This document shows positions 19,908 to 30,781 of a stretch of 64,000 nucleotides of DNA, one piece after another. Numbering within the stretch: the stretch's first letter is position 1; each line of letters opens with the position of its first letter. The stretch is from Nitrososphaeraceae archaeon. GTDB taxonomy: Archaea > Thermoproteota > Nitrososphaeria > Nitrososphaerales > Nitrososphaeraceae. The translations under genes were made by a program, and so were the position numbers. The notes under the pieces were generated by a model. It ran no database searches, had not been told where the DNA came from, and worked only from the letters and a program-made list of their open reading frames with translations. The stretch is taken from the NCBI GenBank assembly GCA_031316115.1, contig JALDRC010000001.1, positions 372,001 through 436,000 on the forward strand. Direction: 5' to 3'.

Positions 19908-22850
19908 ATGGTCGATAAACTTGTATTAAAGGGTGCCAGACAACACAATCTTAAAAATATCAATCTAGAAATACCTAAGAAAAAAATCGTAGTGTTTACT
20001 GGACTTTCAGGATCTGGTAAGTCTACTCTTGCTTTTGATACGATATATGCAGAAGGTCAGAGAAGGTACGTCGAATCTTTATCTGCGTATGCAAGACAAT
20101 TTCTTGAATTGATGGATAAACCAGATATTGATTCAATAGAAGGATTATCCCCTGCGATATCAATCCAACAAAAAACAACTAATAAAAACCCCCGATCCAC
20201 TGTTGGAACTGTAACAGAGATTTATGATTATCTCCGGTTGTTATTTGCAAAAATAGGTATTCCTTATTGTCCTAAATGTCAAAGAAAAATAACAAGTCAA
20301 ACAATAAATTCCATCACCGATTCGATTTTAAGACTAGGGCATTCTAAAAAATCCATTCTAATTCTAGCTCCCATAGTAATAGGAAAAAAAGGCACTTTTG
20401 AAAAACTTTTTGATGAATTTAGAAAAAACGGATACTCCAGAGTTAGAATTGATGGTAATATTGAAGATATGGAAAGTGAACAAAAATTAGATAACACAAA
20501 TTCCAACACCTCATTTATGGGTATCAATAATCATAAGACGGTAAACAAATCTATTTCCTCAAATTCTAATATAGAATTAGACAAACAAAAAAAACACAAT
20601 ATAGAGGTTTTAATTGACAGATTAAAACCAAGCATAGAGGAGCGTAGCAGATTATACGAAGCAGTTCAAACTGCCGTAACATTGGGAAATGGTTTAATAA
20701 TTTGCACTGTGGAGAATAAAGATTATTTGTTTTCTCAGCATAATTCTTGTCCATACTGTAATATAAGCATTGGAAACTTAGAGCCTAGATCTTTTTCTTT
20801 CAATTCACCATATGGAGCGTGCCGAAATTGTAATGGAATCGGAGTAAAGATAGAATTTGATCCGGATTTAATAATTCCTGACAAAACTAAAAATATTTTA
20901 GAAGGTGCTATTAAACCATGGAACGGAAAGTTCGCTTCTTTCAGATCTTCGATGTTAAAAGATGTAGGAAAAAAATTTGGATTTAGTTTATTTACACCTA
21001 TTAATACGATGAAAGATGAACAATTAAAGGTAATTTTGTATGGAACAGATGATAATATACATTTCAAATATGAATCAAGATATTCCCAAAGTAAATGGGA
21101 ATATCAATCAAATTTTGAAGGAGTGATTCCAAACCTAGAAAGATTATATAATACCTCAGAATCAGATTCAAAAAGAGAATTTTTAAAGAAATTTATGAAA
21201 GAGAGAATTTGCGAAAAATGTAATGGGAAACGATTACGAGATCAAGTTCTGTCAGTAAGGATTAATGATATGTCGATTATGGAAATATGTGACTTATCAA
21301 TAGACGATTGCTTTAAGTTTTTCGCAGAATTAAATTTAAGTTCAATGGAAAAAGATATTGCTAAAAATATATTGAAGGAAACTCTTTCGAGATTAGAATT
21401 CTTGAAAAATGTTGGACTCAATTATTTAACATTAAATAGATCTACTAGCTCCTTATCTGGTGGCGAATCCCAAAGAATCAGACTTGCCACACAAATTGGT
21501 TCGAATCTAACAGGAGTACTATATGTTTTAGATGAACCTACAATAGGTTTGCATCAACGTGATAATAACAGATTGATAAATACATTAAAGAAATTGAGAG
21601 ATATAGATAATACTTTGATAATTGTTGAACATGATGAAGAAATTATCAGAAATTCTGACTGGATCGTAGATATAGGACCAGGTGCTGGAATCCATGGTGG
21701 AAATGTAGTTGCGCAAGGAACAATTTTAGATATTATAGAGAACGATAAATCAATAACTGGAAAATTTTTGAAAGGGGATGAATATGTTGTCAAAATTTCT
21801 AGAAAAAAGGAAAAAATGAATAAATGGTTATGTTTATACGGAGCAAATGCGAATAATTTAAAAGATGTAAATGTAGAATTTCCGATAGGATTTCTGACAG
21901 TCGTAAGCGGGGTTTCAGGATCAGGAAAATCTACTCTAATTAATGATATATTGTATAAAGCAATAAAAAAGATTTTCGGAAGTGATGAATCACCTGGAAA
22001 ACACAGCAAGATTATAGGAACAGAACATATAGACAAGATAATCGGAATAGATCAATCACCAATAGGAAGAACTCCGCGCTCTAATGCGGCAACCTACGTA
22101 GAATTGTTCACTCATATAAGACAATTATTTGCAAGAACAGTTAGGGCGAAGGAAATGGGGTTTAACCCTGGAAGATTTTCGTTTAATGTACGAGGTGGAA
22201 GATGTGAAGCATGCGAAGGGTGTGGTGTTAAAAAAATAGAAATGCAATTTTTACCTGATGTATACGTCAAATGTGATGAATGCATTGGAAAAAGATATAA
22301 TCCAGAAACACTCTTAATAAAATATAAAGAGAAAGACGTGGCTGAAGTTCTAAATTTTACAGTGGAAGAGGCAATGGATTTCTTTAGAAATATACCTATA
22401 ATTTACAAAAAATTAAAAACTTTGCATGATGTAGGATTGGGTTATATAAAACTAGGTCAACCTGCAACAACATTTTCAGGAGGAGAGGCGCAAAGAATAA
22501 AGCTTGCTTCAGAACTCTCACGAAAAGATACCGGAAATACTCTATACATATTAGATGAACCGACAACTGGCCTTCACTTTTCTGATGTTAAAAAATTATT
22601 ATCTGTCTTAAAAAGATTAACAGAATTAGGTAATACCGTAATAGTAATTGAACATAATTTAGATGTAATAGCAAGTGCTGACTGGATAATCGATTTGGGG
22701 CCTGAAGGTGGGAACGGAGGAGGAAAACTTGTTGCATGTGGTATTCCGGATGATCTTATAAAATATAAAGATTCAAGTTACACAATAAAATTTTTAAAAA
22801 GAAAGCTTGATAAAATTTCAAATCTCAATAAAGAAATAGTTCTAAATTAG
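19908..22850 (+). CDS. uvrA: Excinuclease ABC subunit A
   Basis: The damage-sensing ABC ATPase of excision repair. It has two nucleotide-binding domains: Walker [10 protein letters not shown] at 32-40 and GVSGSGKST near 665, with signature segments [12 protein letters not shown] and [12 protein letters not shown]. Zinc-binding cysteine clusters are at [16 protein letters not shown] and CEACEGCG. The 980 residues are full length. A poorly conserved Ser/Asn-rich insertion (about 190-230) sits in the first domain. It starts 2 bp after uvrB and ends 1 bp before uvrC, so expression is clearly coupled. Confidence 0.97.
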   Translation: MVDKLVLKGARQHNLKNINLEIPKKKIVVFTGLSGSGKSTLAFDTIYAEGQRRYVESLSAYARQFLELMDKPDIDSIEGLSPAISIQQKTTNKNPRSTVGTVTEIYDYLRLLFAKIGIPYCPKCQRKITSQTINSITDSILRLGHSKKSILILAPIVIGKKGTFEKLFDEFRKNGYSRVRIDGNIEDMESEQKLDNTNSNTSFMGINNHKTVNKSISSNSNIELDKQKKHNIEVLIDRLKPSIEERSRLYEAVQTAVTLGNGLIICTVENKDYLFSQHNSCPYCNISIGNLEPRSFSFNSPYGACRNCNGIGVKIEFDPDLIIPDKTKNILEGAIKPWNGKFASFRSSMLKDVGKKFGFSLFTPINTMKDEQLKVILYGTDDNIHFKYESRYSQSKWEYQSNFEGVIPNLERLYNTSESDSKREFLKKFMKERICEKCNGKRLRDQVLSVRINDMSIMEICDLSIDDCFKFFAELNLSSMEKDIAKNILKETLSRLEFLKNVGLNYLTLNRSTSSLSGGESQRIRLATQIGSNLTGVLYVLDEPTIGLHQRDNNRLINTLKKLRDIDNTLIIVEHDEEIIRNSDWIVDIGPGAGIHGGNVVAQGTILDIIENDKSITGKFLKGDEYVVKISRKKEKMNKWLCLYGANANNLKDVNVEFPIGFLTVVSGVSGSGKSTLINDILYKAIKKIFGSDESPGKHSKIIGTEHIDKIIGIDQSPIGRTPRSNAATYVELFTHIRQLFARTVRAKEMGFNPGRFSFNVRGGRCEACEGCGVKKIEMQFLPDVYVKCDECIGKRYNPETLLIKYKEKDVAEVLNFTVEEAMDFFRNIPIIYKKLKTLHDVGLGYIKLGQPATTFSGGEAQRIKLASELSRKDTGNTLYILDEPTTGLHFSDVKKLLSVLKRLTELGNTVIVIEHNLDVIASADWIIDLGPEGGNGGGKLVACGIPDDLIKYKDSSYTIKFLKRKLDKISNLNKEIVLN

Positions 22851-22851
22851 T

Positions 22852-24651
22852 ATGAATAAGTTTTCCTTCTATAACCAATTAAAGAAAACCTGTGATACCT
22901 CCCCATCAGCTCCTGGTATTTATATAATGAAAGACGTTAATGATCGAGTTATTTATATAGGAAAAGCAAAGAATTTAAAAAAAAGGATAATTTCTTATTC
23001 CCATTATATAAAAAATGAACTTGTTTGGAAATTAAACAAAAATGACTGTGAGATTATGGAAAATAAAGACCATAATGGCAGATGGAAGACTATTGCTCTA
23101 TTAAAAAAGATCTCGGAAATAGAATTTATAATCACAGATAATGAGATGGAAGCACTATTACTAGAATCTAATTTGATAAAAAAATACAGACCAGTTTTTA
23201 ATATTGATTTAAAAGATCAAGAAAGATATACTTATCTAAAAATTACCTACGAAGAGTTTCCTAGATTACTGGTTTCACGAAAAAATAGAAAAGGTGAATT
23301 TACAGGACCTCCCGGAGAAATAATAGGTCCATTTGTCTATGGAAGTTCACGATTGATTTCTATCGGTACGCTTAGAAAAATTTTTAAAGTAAGGATATGT
23401 AATCGATTACCCAAGAAACCTTGTCTAGAGTTTTTTATAAAAAATTGTGATGCTCCGTGTATAAAGAATACAACAAAAGAGGAGTATGGAAATAATATTG
23501 GTTCATTAAAAGATCTTCTTAAAAATACAGAGGATCTTAGAGGATTTTTGGTGATAATGAATAAAGAAATGACAGAGGCCTCAAATAAACAAAATTATGA
23601 ACTAGCAAAGGATATCAGAGATACTATTAAAATTATTGAAAAGTTACGGATTCAACAAAAAATTGATACTAGATCGAATAAAAATGAGGAATATGTCGGA
23701 TATAAAGTTGACCTCACATCTCAGAAAGGTCATGTTTTGATATTTAAAAGAATAAATGGAGTCATATGCGATAGAAAAAAATTTGAATTTGATTTACTTG
23801 GAGATAATTCTTTTTCAGCTTTTTTACTTCAATACTATTCCTCGGTTTTAATACCCAATATCATTTATGTAAATGTGATTCCCGAATCAAAAACAAACTT
23901 AGAGATAATCTTTCAGAAGTTATCAGACCATCCAGTAAAGATTAAAAAAATTTCTAATTTGAGTTCGGATGACAAAAACAGTAACCTAATGGATTTAATT
24001 TTGAAAAATTTAGCATTATATATTGAAAGGAAATATAATTTAACTCTTATTAGTTTAAAGGAAGTTATTAATTTAAAAGAACTACCTTATATTATTGACT
24101 GTTTTGATGTTTCTAACTTAGGGGATTCGTTTGCGGTTGGCTCATGTGTAAGGTTCATTAATGGTGTCCCTTTTAAAAAAGGGTATAGAAGATTTAGAAT
24201 TAAAACAATAAAAAACAAACAAGATGATTATGCAATGATTAATGAAATAGTTAGGAGAAGATATACTCCTAAAAAAAAGTATAATAAAAAATCTAATAGT
24301 AAGTTAGAAACTTATTTATCAAATGTACCATTTGGTTCAATGGATAAATTTATTGAATCTGATCCTAATTTGATTTTAATAGATGGGGGTAAAGGTCAGC
24401 TAAATGCCGCTTTGAAAGCACTTTCAGGGGTAGGTTTAGAAATTCCTATGATTTCATTAGCAAAGGAAAATGAAGAAATTTTTTTACCAAATCTAGACAG
24501 GTCTCTTAAATTACCAAGAAGAAATCCTGCACTTCAACTACTTCAAAGCATAAGAGATGAGTCACATAGATTTGGAGTAACATACAATCGAACATTAAGG
24601 AAAATTCGCTATTCGAAAACGATTCTTTCTAAAGAAAATATTACGCAATAA
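22852..24651 (+). CDS. uvrC: Excinuclease ABC subunit C
   Basis: The dual-incision nuclease of excision repair. The N-terminal GIY-YIG domain (GIYIMKDVNDRVIYIGKAKNLKKR, about 21-45) makes the 3' cut. A UVR-like UvrB-binding segment (NKQNYELAKDIRDTIKII) follows near 250. The C-terminal RNase H-like domain (DCFDVSNLGDSFAVGSCV, and LILIDGGKGQLNAA) makes the 5' cut. The usual C-terminal HhH pair appears short or absent: the protein ends at 599 residues, soon after SIRDESHRFGVTYNR. It starts one base after uvrA. Confidence 0.95.
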   Translation: MNKFSFYNQLKKTCDTSPSAPGIYIMKDVNDRVIYIGKAKNLKKRIISYSHYIKNELVWKLNKNDCEIMENKDHNGRWKTIALLKKISEIEFIITDNEMEALLLESNLIKKYRPVFNIDLKDQERYTYLKITYEEFPRLLVSRKNRKGEFTGPPGEIIGPFVYGSSRLISIGTLRKIFKVRICNRLPKKPCLEFFIKNCDAPCIKNTTKEEYGNNIGSLKDLLKNTEDLRGFLVIMNKEMTEASNKQNYELAKDIRDTIKIIEKLRIQQKIDTRSNKNEEYVGYKVDLTSQKGHVLIFKRINGVICDRKKFEFDLLGDNSFSAFLLQYYSSVLIPNIIYVNVIPESKTNLEIIFQKLSDHPVKIKKISNLSSDDKNSNLMDLILKNLALYIERKYNLTLISLKEVINLKELPYIIDCFDVSNLGDSFAVGSCVRFINGVPFKKGYRRFRIKTIKNKQDDYAMINEIVRRRYTPKKKYNKKSNSKLETYLSNVPFGSMDKFIESDPNLILIDGGKGQLNAALKALSGVGLEIPMISLAKENEEIFLPNLDRSLKLPRRNPALQLLQSIRDESHRFGVTYNRTLRKIRYSKTILSKENITQ

Positions 24652-24665
24652 TAAAATTATTATGA

Positions 24666-26138
24666 ATGCTTAGAACTAAGATGCTCCCCAGTATAACGAT
24701 TGCAGGAACTACGAGTGGTGTAGGTAAGACTTCTATGACATTAGGGATTTTATATAAACTCAAAAAAATGGGATATAAAGTTCAATCTTTTAAAATAGGT
24801 CCTGATTTTATTGATCCTTCATATCATTCTATTGTAACCAAGAATCCAACATATAATCTTGATTCATGGTTGATGGGAATTGAAGGTGTGAGAGATACGT
24901 TTGAAAGAAATACAAAATCTGTAGATTTAGCTGTAATTGAAGGAGTTATGGGATTATACGATGGAGCTGAGGGAAAAACAGATTTCGCTAGCACTGCACA
25001 AATTGCAAAGATCTTAAAGTCAAATGTTATATTAGTTATTGATGCGAGTAAAGCAGCCAGATCCATAACAGCAATGGCCTATGGATATATTCTTTTTGAC
25101 AGAAAAATAAAAATTTCAGGGATTATTATAAATAAACTAGCAAGTATTAAACATTATAATTTTATAAAAGATTCTTTTGCTGATAAGATAAATGTCCCCA
25201 TTATAGGTGCGATCTATACTAATAATAACTTTCACTTTAAAGAAAGGCATATTGGTTTACTTCCTTCTGCTGAACTTAGTATTAATAAGAGGAGAGAGGT
25301 CTTGAATATAGCAAAAACCATTGCAGATTCAATAAATATTGACTTTATTAATTATATGAAAATTAATAAATTAAGAAAAATAAATCATGAATTTTCACCA
25401 ATCAAGAGAAAAAAAACTAGTGTCAGAATTGCAGTTGCATTAGATAATTCTTTCAATTTTTATTACAGAGAGAATTTGGAGAGATTGCAAGAAGAAGGAG
25501 CAAAACTTATTTTTTTTAGTCCAGTTAACGATAAAAAAATTCCAGAAGACATAAGTGGAATTTTAATAGGCGGAGGATTTCCAGAAATATTAGGAAAAAA
25601 GTTATCTGAAAATTATTCTATGTTGAAGGACATAAAGAAAGCTGGTGAAAGTTATCAAATACCTATATATGCAGAATGTGGTGGACTAATGTATTTAACA
25701 AAATCTATCAAGGAATTAAAATATCCAATAAAATCAAATGAACCTCAGCACGTTTCAAAAGGTAAAACTTATACCAAGGATAAAAAAGATGTTATTTATC
25801 AAGAAAAAAAAAGTCACCGTATGGTGGGATTACTAGATGCGAGCACTGAAATGACCAATAGACTCGTATTAAATTATACCGATGCCATCATAACAAAAAA
25901 TTCAATATTTGCTAAAAAAGGAAGGGTTAAAGGACACGAATTCCATTTTTCAAAAATTTTAAATTTACCGAAAGATTATTCATTTGCCTACAGATTAGCG
26001 AAAGGAATAGGAATCGATGGAGCAAAAGATGGAATTTTAACGTACAATATCCTTGCTTCCTATATGCATCTGCATTTTTCAAATACTAAATATCCACAAG
26101 AAATAATCAAAGCCTGTAAAAATTATTTGAAAAAATGA
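24666..26138 (+). CDS. cbiA: Cobyrinate a,c-diamide synthase
   Basis: A glutamine-dependent amidotransferase that amidates the a and c side chains of (co)byrinate in B12 synthesis. Residues 10-24 carry the P-loop AGTTSGVGKTS, followed by KIGPDFIDPSYH, the family signature. The C-terminal class I glutaminase has its catalytic Cys in YAECGGLMYL (about 338) and a His in FHFSKI. It is 14 bp after uvrC and overlaps the next gene by 4 bp, so a corrin gene rides in the DNA-repair operon. Other corrin genes are at 30-34 kb and at 62.9 kb. Confidence 0.94.
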   Translation: MLRTKMLPSITIAGTTSGVGKTSMTLGILYKLKKMGYKVQSFKIGPDFIDPSYHSIVTKNPTYNLDSWLMGIEGVRDTFERNTKSVDLAVIEGVMGLYDGAEGKTDFASTAQIAKILKSNVILVIDASKAARSITAMAYGYILFDRKIKISGIIINKLASIKHYNFIKDSFADKINVPIIGAIYTNNNFHFKERHIGLLPSAELSINKRREVLNIAKTIADSINIDFINYMKINKLRKINHEFSPIKRKKTSVRIAVALDNSFNFYYRENLERLQEEGAKLIFFSPVNDKKIPEDISGILIGGGFPEILGKKLSENYSMLKDIKKAGESYQIPIYAECGGLMYLTKSIKELKYPIKSNEPQHVSKGKTYTKDKKDVIYQEKKSHRMVGLLDASTEMTNRLVLNYTDAIITKNSIFAKKGRVKGHEFHFSKILNLPKDYSFAYRLAKGIGIDGAKDGILTYNILASYMHLHFSNTKYPQEIIKACKNYLKK

Positions 26139-27283
26139 AAGAAAAAAGCAATATAAAAGAGATCATGTTTGGATTTATTAAAAATATAATTCTTGGTTAT
26201 TTAGAATGGTTTTTATTAAATCAGAATACTTTTATACTAAAAGGATTGAAATTTCTCAGCTTTTCAAAATCTGCTTTATTTTTAAAAGAAATTGTAGAAC
26301 CTAGACTTAAAGAAGGAGAAATACTGGTAAGAGTTGACGCATGTGGAATTTGCGGTTCTGATATAGGAAATATTTTCGGAACTTCCTGTAAACCAACTTC
26401 AAAATTAGGACATGAGATAATAGGAACTATCGAAAAAATTACAACTAATTTTGATAAAGATATCTTCCAATGTGGTACCAGAGTTTTCGTCCATCACCAT
26501 GCTTCCTGTAAGAAATGCTATTATTGTATTCATGGAAATGAAACATTATGTGAAAATTTCGTAGATTCTATATACCCTTGTGGGATATCTGAGAAAATAG
26601 TTATCCCCAAATGGATCATTGAGACTAATTCCATATTCAAGTTACCTGATACTTTAAGTCCAGAGGAAGGAATCATGATAGAACCCCTTGCCTGTTGCTT
26701 AAGAGGATGGAATAAGGTAAAAATAAAGAAAGGAGATACAGTAGTAATATTTGGTATTGGTCCAATAGGAATGATAAATGCATTATTAGGGAAGATGTAT
26801 GGAGCGGGTAAAATTTATTGTATCGATATAAATGAATATAGACTTGGTTATTGCAAGACTTTAAAAATTGGAATTCCTCTGAATTCAAGAAAAAATGACA
26901 TTATAAACAAATTTGGTTTGAGTAACAACGAATATGTAGATTTAATAATTATAGCAACAGCAGATCTTAGTGTATTAAAAGATGCCGTAAAAATAATAAG
27001 ACCAGGTGGCATTATCTTAATCTTTGGAGAACCTCAAATGGGAAATAAAATAAATTTATGTATTAGTGAAATATATTCCAAAGAGATCAGTTTTATTACT
27101 ACATATGCGGCTTCAAATAAAGAAATAAATAAGGCTATAGAATTAGTCAATAAAAAAATCATAGACGTTAAAAAATTAGTTTCACATAAGTTTACATTAG
27201 AAGAATCAAATAAGGCTATTGAAAGGGTATATCTAAAAAAGGATACATTGAAAGTCATGATAAATAATTCAAAAAATGAATGA
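26135..27283 (+). CDS. Zinc-dependent medium-chain dehydrogenase
   Basis: A 382-residue MDR-superfamily oxidoreductase. The catalytic-zinc motif CGICGSDIG and GHEIIG, the structural zinc cluster CKKCYYCIHGNETLC, and the Rossmann motif VVIFGIGPIGMINALL (about 205-220) are all present. The closest functional groups are threonine/sorbitol dehydrogenase-like enzymes; substrate is not predictable. The first 40 residues form an atypical hydrophobic/basic extension (FIKNIILGYLEWFLLNQN). Its ATG overlaps the cbiA stop by 4 bp, so it closes the uvrB-A-C-cbiA operon. A role in corrinoid or precursor metabolism would be speculation. Confidence 0.9.
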   Translation: MKEKSNIKEIMFGFIKNIILGYLEWFLLNQNTFILKGLKFLSFSKSALFLKEIVEPRLKEGEILVRVDACGICGSDIGNIFGTSCKPTSKLGHEIIGTIEKITTNFDKDIFQCGTRVFVHHHASCKKCYYCIHGNETLCENFVDSIYPCGISEKIVIPKWIIETNSIFKLPDTLSPEEGIMIEPLACCLRGWNKVKIKKGDTVVIFGIGPIGMINALLGKMYGAGKIYCIDINEYRLGYCKTLKIGIPLNSRKNDIINKFGLSNNEYVDLIIIATADLSVLKDAVKIIRPGGIILIFGEPQMGNKINLCISEIYSKEISFITTYAASNKEINKAIELVNKKIIDVKKLVSHKFTLEESNKAIERVYLKKDTLKVMINNSKNE

Positions 27284-27825
27284 TTCATTTTTAGCCAATA
27301 AAGTTCAAACCATTTAAATGATTTGATGCCCAATATAATATGTATCTTAATATAACTCACTAAATTTCGTTAAAAAGTCGACCTAGGTGTTTCCTAGATT
27401 TTAAATCGAAATGAGAGATATTGAAATGAATCAAGATGATAGGTTCTTTACCTTTACTCGTCCAAAATTCTAGGTATTATTTAATTTTTTTTTTTTGGAT
27501 GCTGCCAGTAGACTGAATATTACCAAATCAAACCTATATTTAATTTTTCATTAAATTATTAAATAATAATATATTTTCCTTCCATCTATTGTATATTTGT
27601 GTTGTTAAAATTCGTTCTTTATTGAGAGGTGGAAAAGAATTATTACCCTTAACCAGATTGTATTCGTTGCATTTCTCTATAGTGTTGTTAGTTGACGTAG
27701 AAATCGTATTTTTGATTGATTAGTAACTTATTTTCTGATATTTTAGTTATTAATACTGATCTTATTTACGTTTAACAAAAAATAATTAAAATTAATGAGT
27801 TTATAAAATATATGACTCGAAAATG
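27284..27825 (+). other. Intergenic region between convergent genes
   Basis: A 542 bp region with no supported gene. A 12-base T run (about 27485-27496) is a plausible termination site for the long uvrBAC-cbiA transcript, since archaeal terminators are usually T-rich. Confidence 0.45.
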
Positions 27826-28269
27826 TTAGATTTTTCTTTCGATATAATTTTTGAGGGAATTATTCATTGATTCAAAACTTGATAAAATATCATTTTCCAT
27901 TTTTTTTGGTGTAAATTTTACACCAATCCCAGAAAAGATCTCTCTATTTATAAAATTAACCTCATTATCTGAAATTTTATCTATGGTTAATATCCTTTCA
28001 CCACTGAATATTCCAGAGAAGAAAAACTTTCCGTACCATCTAATTTCCCTAGGAGATTCGACTTTTGTTATTTCAGGATAATAAATTCTAGATTTTCCTC
28101 CGACGGTTGTTAAATGGATCTCCAACTTTGCTCCAAGTTTTAACTCACCTGTTATTTTTGTTATAATAGGATTCCAATCTGGATATCTAGAAAAATCAGA
28201 AATTACAGACCAGACGGTTTCAGGAGAAGAATTGATTTTTACTTCAGCTTTCAGTTCCTTCAAATACAT
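27826..28269 (-). CDS. SRPBCC (START-like) family protein
   Basis: A 147-residue single-domain protein of the polyketide cyclase/SRPBCC superfamily. It has the typical opening INSSPETVWSVISDFSRYPDWNPII, central strands LGAKLEIHL and REIRWYGKFF, and a long C-terminal helix MENDILSSFESMNNSLKNYIE. Such proteins bind hydrophobic ligands in a deep cavity. Ligand is unknown. The gene stands alone, with an IS6-like element inserted 92 bp upstream of its start, which may have altered its promoter. Confidence 0.85.
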   Translation of the reverse strand: MYLKELKAEVKINSSPETVWSVISDFSRYPDWNPIITKITGELKLGAKLEIHLTTVGGKSRIYYPEITKVESPREIRWYGKFFFSGIFSGERILTIDKISDNEVNFINREIFSGIGVKFTPKKMENDILSSFESMNNSLKNYIERKI

Positions 28270-28361
28270 AGTGTTATGGTTAGGTGGGTATTAAATTTGT
28301 TTAAAATAAAGTATATCTTATACTAATAAAGATTAGTTGGTTTAAATTTTATTCCCTTAAA

Positions 28362-29084
28362 GGGCTCTGTTAAGATAAAATAATATTCACCTCCTTTTCT
28401 AACTCAAAATGATTATTATTTGCTATGGTATCATTGTACATAGAGATAAAGAATTGTATCCAGTTATGTACATGAAATAGATTGCATTCCTGTTGTCTAC
28501 ATGGATAGTAATCATCAAATGATTCAATTCTGTCCTTCAAAAACTGGTTTACTCTTTCCATCAAACTTTTCTCTATTGAAGAATGCAAATAGTGTTTTAA
28601 TCCAATTACATTGCATGCTTGATTATACCAGGTACCACCATCTGCATAGACAGTATGTTTTCCATATTTTGAAACTAATGATCTGATAAAATTCTCTGCC
28701 ACAAACATGTTTCTCTCTTCAGAAATATAGATTCCAAGCACTGAAGAGTTAATTGGTTCAATACAAATCCATAACCAAAAATGCTGGTTACCAATCTGAA
28801 TAACTGTTTCATCTATAACAAAAGCAGTTACTCTTTTTCTTTTGTAGATCCGGGAGGAACCAAATCTTTGTATCCAATTCCAAACAGAAACATGACTTTG
28901 CTTTTTATCTCTAAATATTACTAATGCTTTAGACGTATTACGTAAACTCAATCCAAGAAAGCACAGATAAAGAGAATACATTACAATATAGTTAGATGTT
29001 CTACTTCTTTCAAATTTGATTTTATTCATATGAGAAATAGAATGTTGTTAGCTATAGCTTTTACTGTTTAAGTTAACAGAGCCC
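28362..29084 (-). mobile_element. IS6-like insertion sequence, apparently intact (723 bp)
   Basis: The element is bounded by 12 bp terminal inverted repeats GGGCTCTGTTAA at 28362-28373 and its complement at 29073-29084. It encloses one transposase gene that fills nearly the whole element. IS6-family elements normally create 8 bp target duplications, but the flanks (CCCTTAAA and CATAAAGT) do not match, so one end may have rearranged or the duplication has decayed. A decayed relative with similar ends lies at 51417-52136. Confidence 0.85.
28370..29029 (-). CDS. IS6-like (IS240-type) DDE transposase
   Basis: A 219-residue transposase without interruption. The N-terminal part is a helix-turn-helix (LRNTSKALVIFRDKKQSHVSVWNWIQRF). 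The DDE catalytic core shows the first Asp in FVIDETVIQIG, the second in TVYADGGTWY, and the Glu in SLMERVNQFLKDRIESFDDYYPC. The WLWICIEPINSSVLGIYISEERNM segment is typical of archaeal IS6/IS240 members. It uses a cut-out or replicative cointegrate route by family knowledge. It appears intact and might be active, since ends and core are both present. Confidence 0.9.
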   Translation of the reverse strand: MNKIKFERSRTSNYIVMYSLYLCFLGLSLRNTSKALVIFRDKKQSHVSVWNWIQRFGSSRIYKRKRVTAFVIDETVIQIGNQHFWLWICIEPINSSVLGIYISEERNMFVAENFIRSLVSKYGKHTVYADGGTWYNQACNVIGLKHYLHSSIEKSLMERVNQFLKDRIESFDDYYPCRQQECNLFHVHNWIQFFISMYNDTIANNNHFELEKEVNIILS

Positions 29085-30097
29085 CATAAAGTATGTTTAA
29101 TTAGTGAAATTTTTACATTCTAGTAAAAAGATTTGTACCTCATTTTATTGTCAATATCAAAGCTAAAAATTTTAATCCTATAAAGACCTTTTCAATTGGG
29201 TTTGTAAATAGAGAGGATATAATTTTTATTAATTCTATTTATTTTTACTCTCAGGATTCATTTTTATTCTATTGGTAATTTTTTAAAATTTGAAGATTTT
29301 GTTGTGTTTTAAGAAAAATTATAAAAACTAAATTATGTATAGGAAAATATCATTCCTAAAACTTGATGAATTATTAACTATAACGTTTAATATTTGACTT
29401 TAATTAGAAATTTAACTTTTTGGTTGTACTCAAAAAATAGAAAAGATTTAATCATATAAATAATGGATTAGAAATCAATACATATTACTATTGATTTATT
29501 TTTTTGTTAATTTTTTCCCTTCTATTTCAATTTGCAAATTACCTGCATCAAAAATTAAGACTAAAGGATAAGAAGAGAAAAAAACAGCATGAATGGATGT
29601 CAAGAGTAATTATAGTATTTCCAAAATAAGATATTTATTATATTTCACATATATAGTCAACCAACATAACTTATGCCATAAAATAATTCTTTTACTTTCT
29701 ACGTTTATAGTATTAGATAATAAAAGTGCATTTATTCGCTTACTTTATATTTGCCGATTTACAGTTAATCGTTATTGGTAGGTTTTGTACAATCTATGTT
29801 TTCTAGTAGATTGTAAATAACTCATGCTTAATTTATATTAAAATATATTAACTCTTCTAGAACTCTTTTGTGATTATATTTCTATATAATCATTAATAAT
29901 AATTGGAAAACCATTCCTAATAAGCTTTTAAATATAGGAATTAAATCAGAGTTAATTATTGTAATGTTTTCTGAAAATTATTTTACCAAGATTTATGTAT
30001 TTAAATTACTTAATATTATCCTTATAATATAAAAAATTTCCTTAACACTGAAATTTTATTAATAGTTAATTAAATCTCATCTATACAAACTTACAAA
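29085..30097 (+). other. Non-coding AT-rich region next to IS6-like element
   Basis: About 1 kb without a supported gene. The track ORF at 29593-29781 (62 aa) has no family features or promoter arrangement and looks like chance. T-rich tracts occur around 29500-29520. Confidence 0.45.
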
Positions 30098-30781
30098 TTA
30101 CTTAATTTGAAGATATAAAAGTAACAAAGCATTAATTATAGAAGAGGCTACAGAACTTCCACCTTTTCTTCCTAAATTTGTAATAGAAGGAATATTAGTT
30201 TTTAACAATTCTGTTTTGCTTTCTAGAGCAGATACAAAACCAACAGGTACACCTATAACAACGGATGGTTTTGTTAAATTTTCCTTTATCATTCTTATCG
30301 TTTCATATAAGGCTGTGGGGGCATTACCTATTACAACTACTCCTCCATCCATTTCTTCCCTACAAGATAGCATTGCCATTTCTGCTCTTGTTTTATTATA
30401 CTTTTTTGCTTCTTCCATTATAGTCTGATCAGTAATCTTACAAACAGATTCTAGATTCAATTTTTTTAAATTGATTTTAGAAATACCTGCTCTGACCATT
30501 TCTACATCTGTTATTATATGTGAACCATTTTGAATTGCCTTAAAAGCAGATATAATTGGGGAATGGTTAAATATTATTTTTTCTTTTGTTGCAAAGTCAA
30601 AATCGGCTGTAGCATGAATAACTCTTCTGACTATAGGCCATTCATATTGAAGTTCGTAGGTATGATCTTGGATAGACTCCTCAATTATTTTAAAACTTGT
30701 TTTCTCGATATCAAAAGATCTAATCGACATTGATCTATTTTCTGGAGATTCATTTGAGGCTGCCGATTTTATCGTGACCAT
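30098..30781 (-). CDS. cbiC: Cobalt-precorrin-8 methylmutase
   Basis: A 227-residue enzyme that shifts the C-11 methyl to C-12, converting (cobalt-)precorrin-8 to (hydrogeno)cobyrinate. Signature segments are RRVIHATADFDFA (the catalytic His is in VIHAT), ITDVEMVRAGI and VVIGNAPTALYE. The C-terminal VIGVPVGFVSALESK is also diagnostic. The first 20 residues are a variable Ser/Asn-rich extension. The start overlaps the end of the chelatase gene by 13 bp, so the genes are co-transcribed in the order cbiG-cbiX-cbiC. Confidence 0.94.
   Translation of the reverse strand: MVTIKSAASNESPENRSMSIRSFDIEKTSFKIIEESIQDHTYELQYEWPIVRRVIHATADFDFATKEKIIFNHSPIISAFKAIQNGSHIITDVEMVRAGISKINLKKLNLESVCKITDQTIMEEAKKYNKTRAEMAMLSCREEMDGGVVVIGNAPTALYETIRMIKENLTKPSVVIGVPVGFVSALESKTELLKTNIPSITNLGRKGGSSVASSIINALLLLYLQIK

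Noticed and set aside
29593-29781. 62-codon ORF in the non-coding region downstream of the IS6-like element
   Set aside because: No family features; composition typical of random AT-rich sequence.
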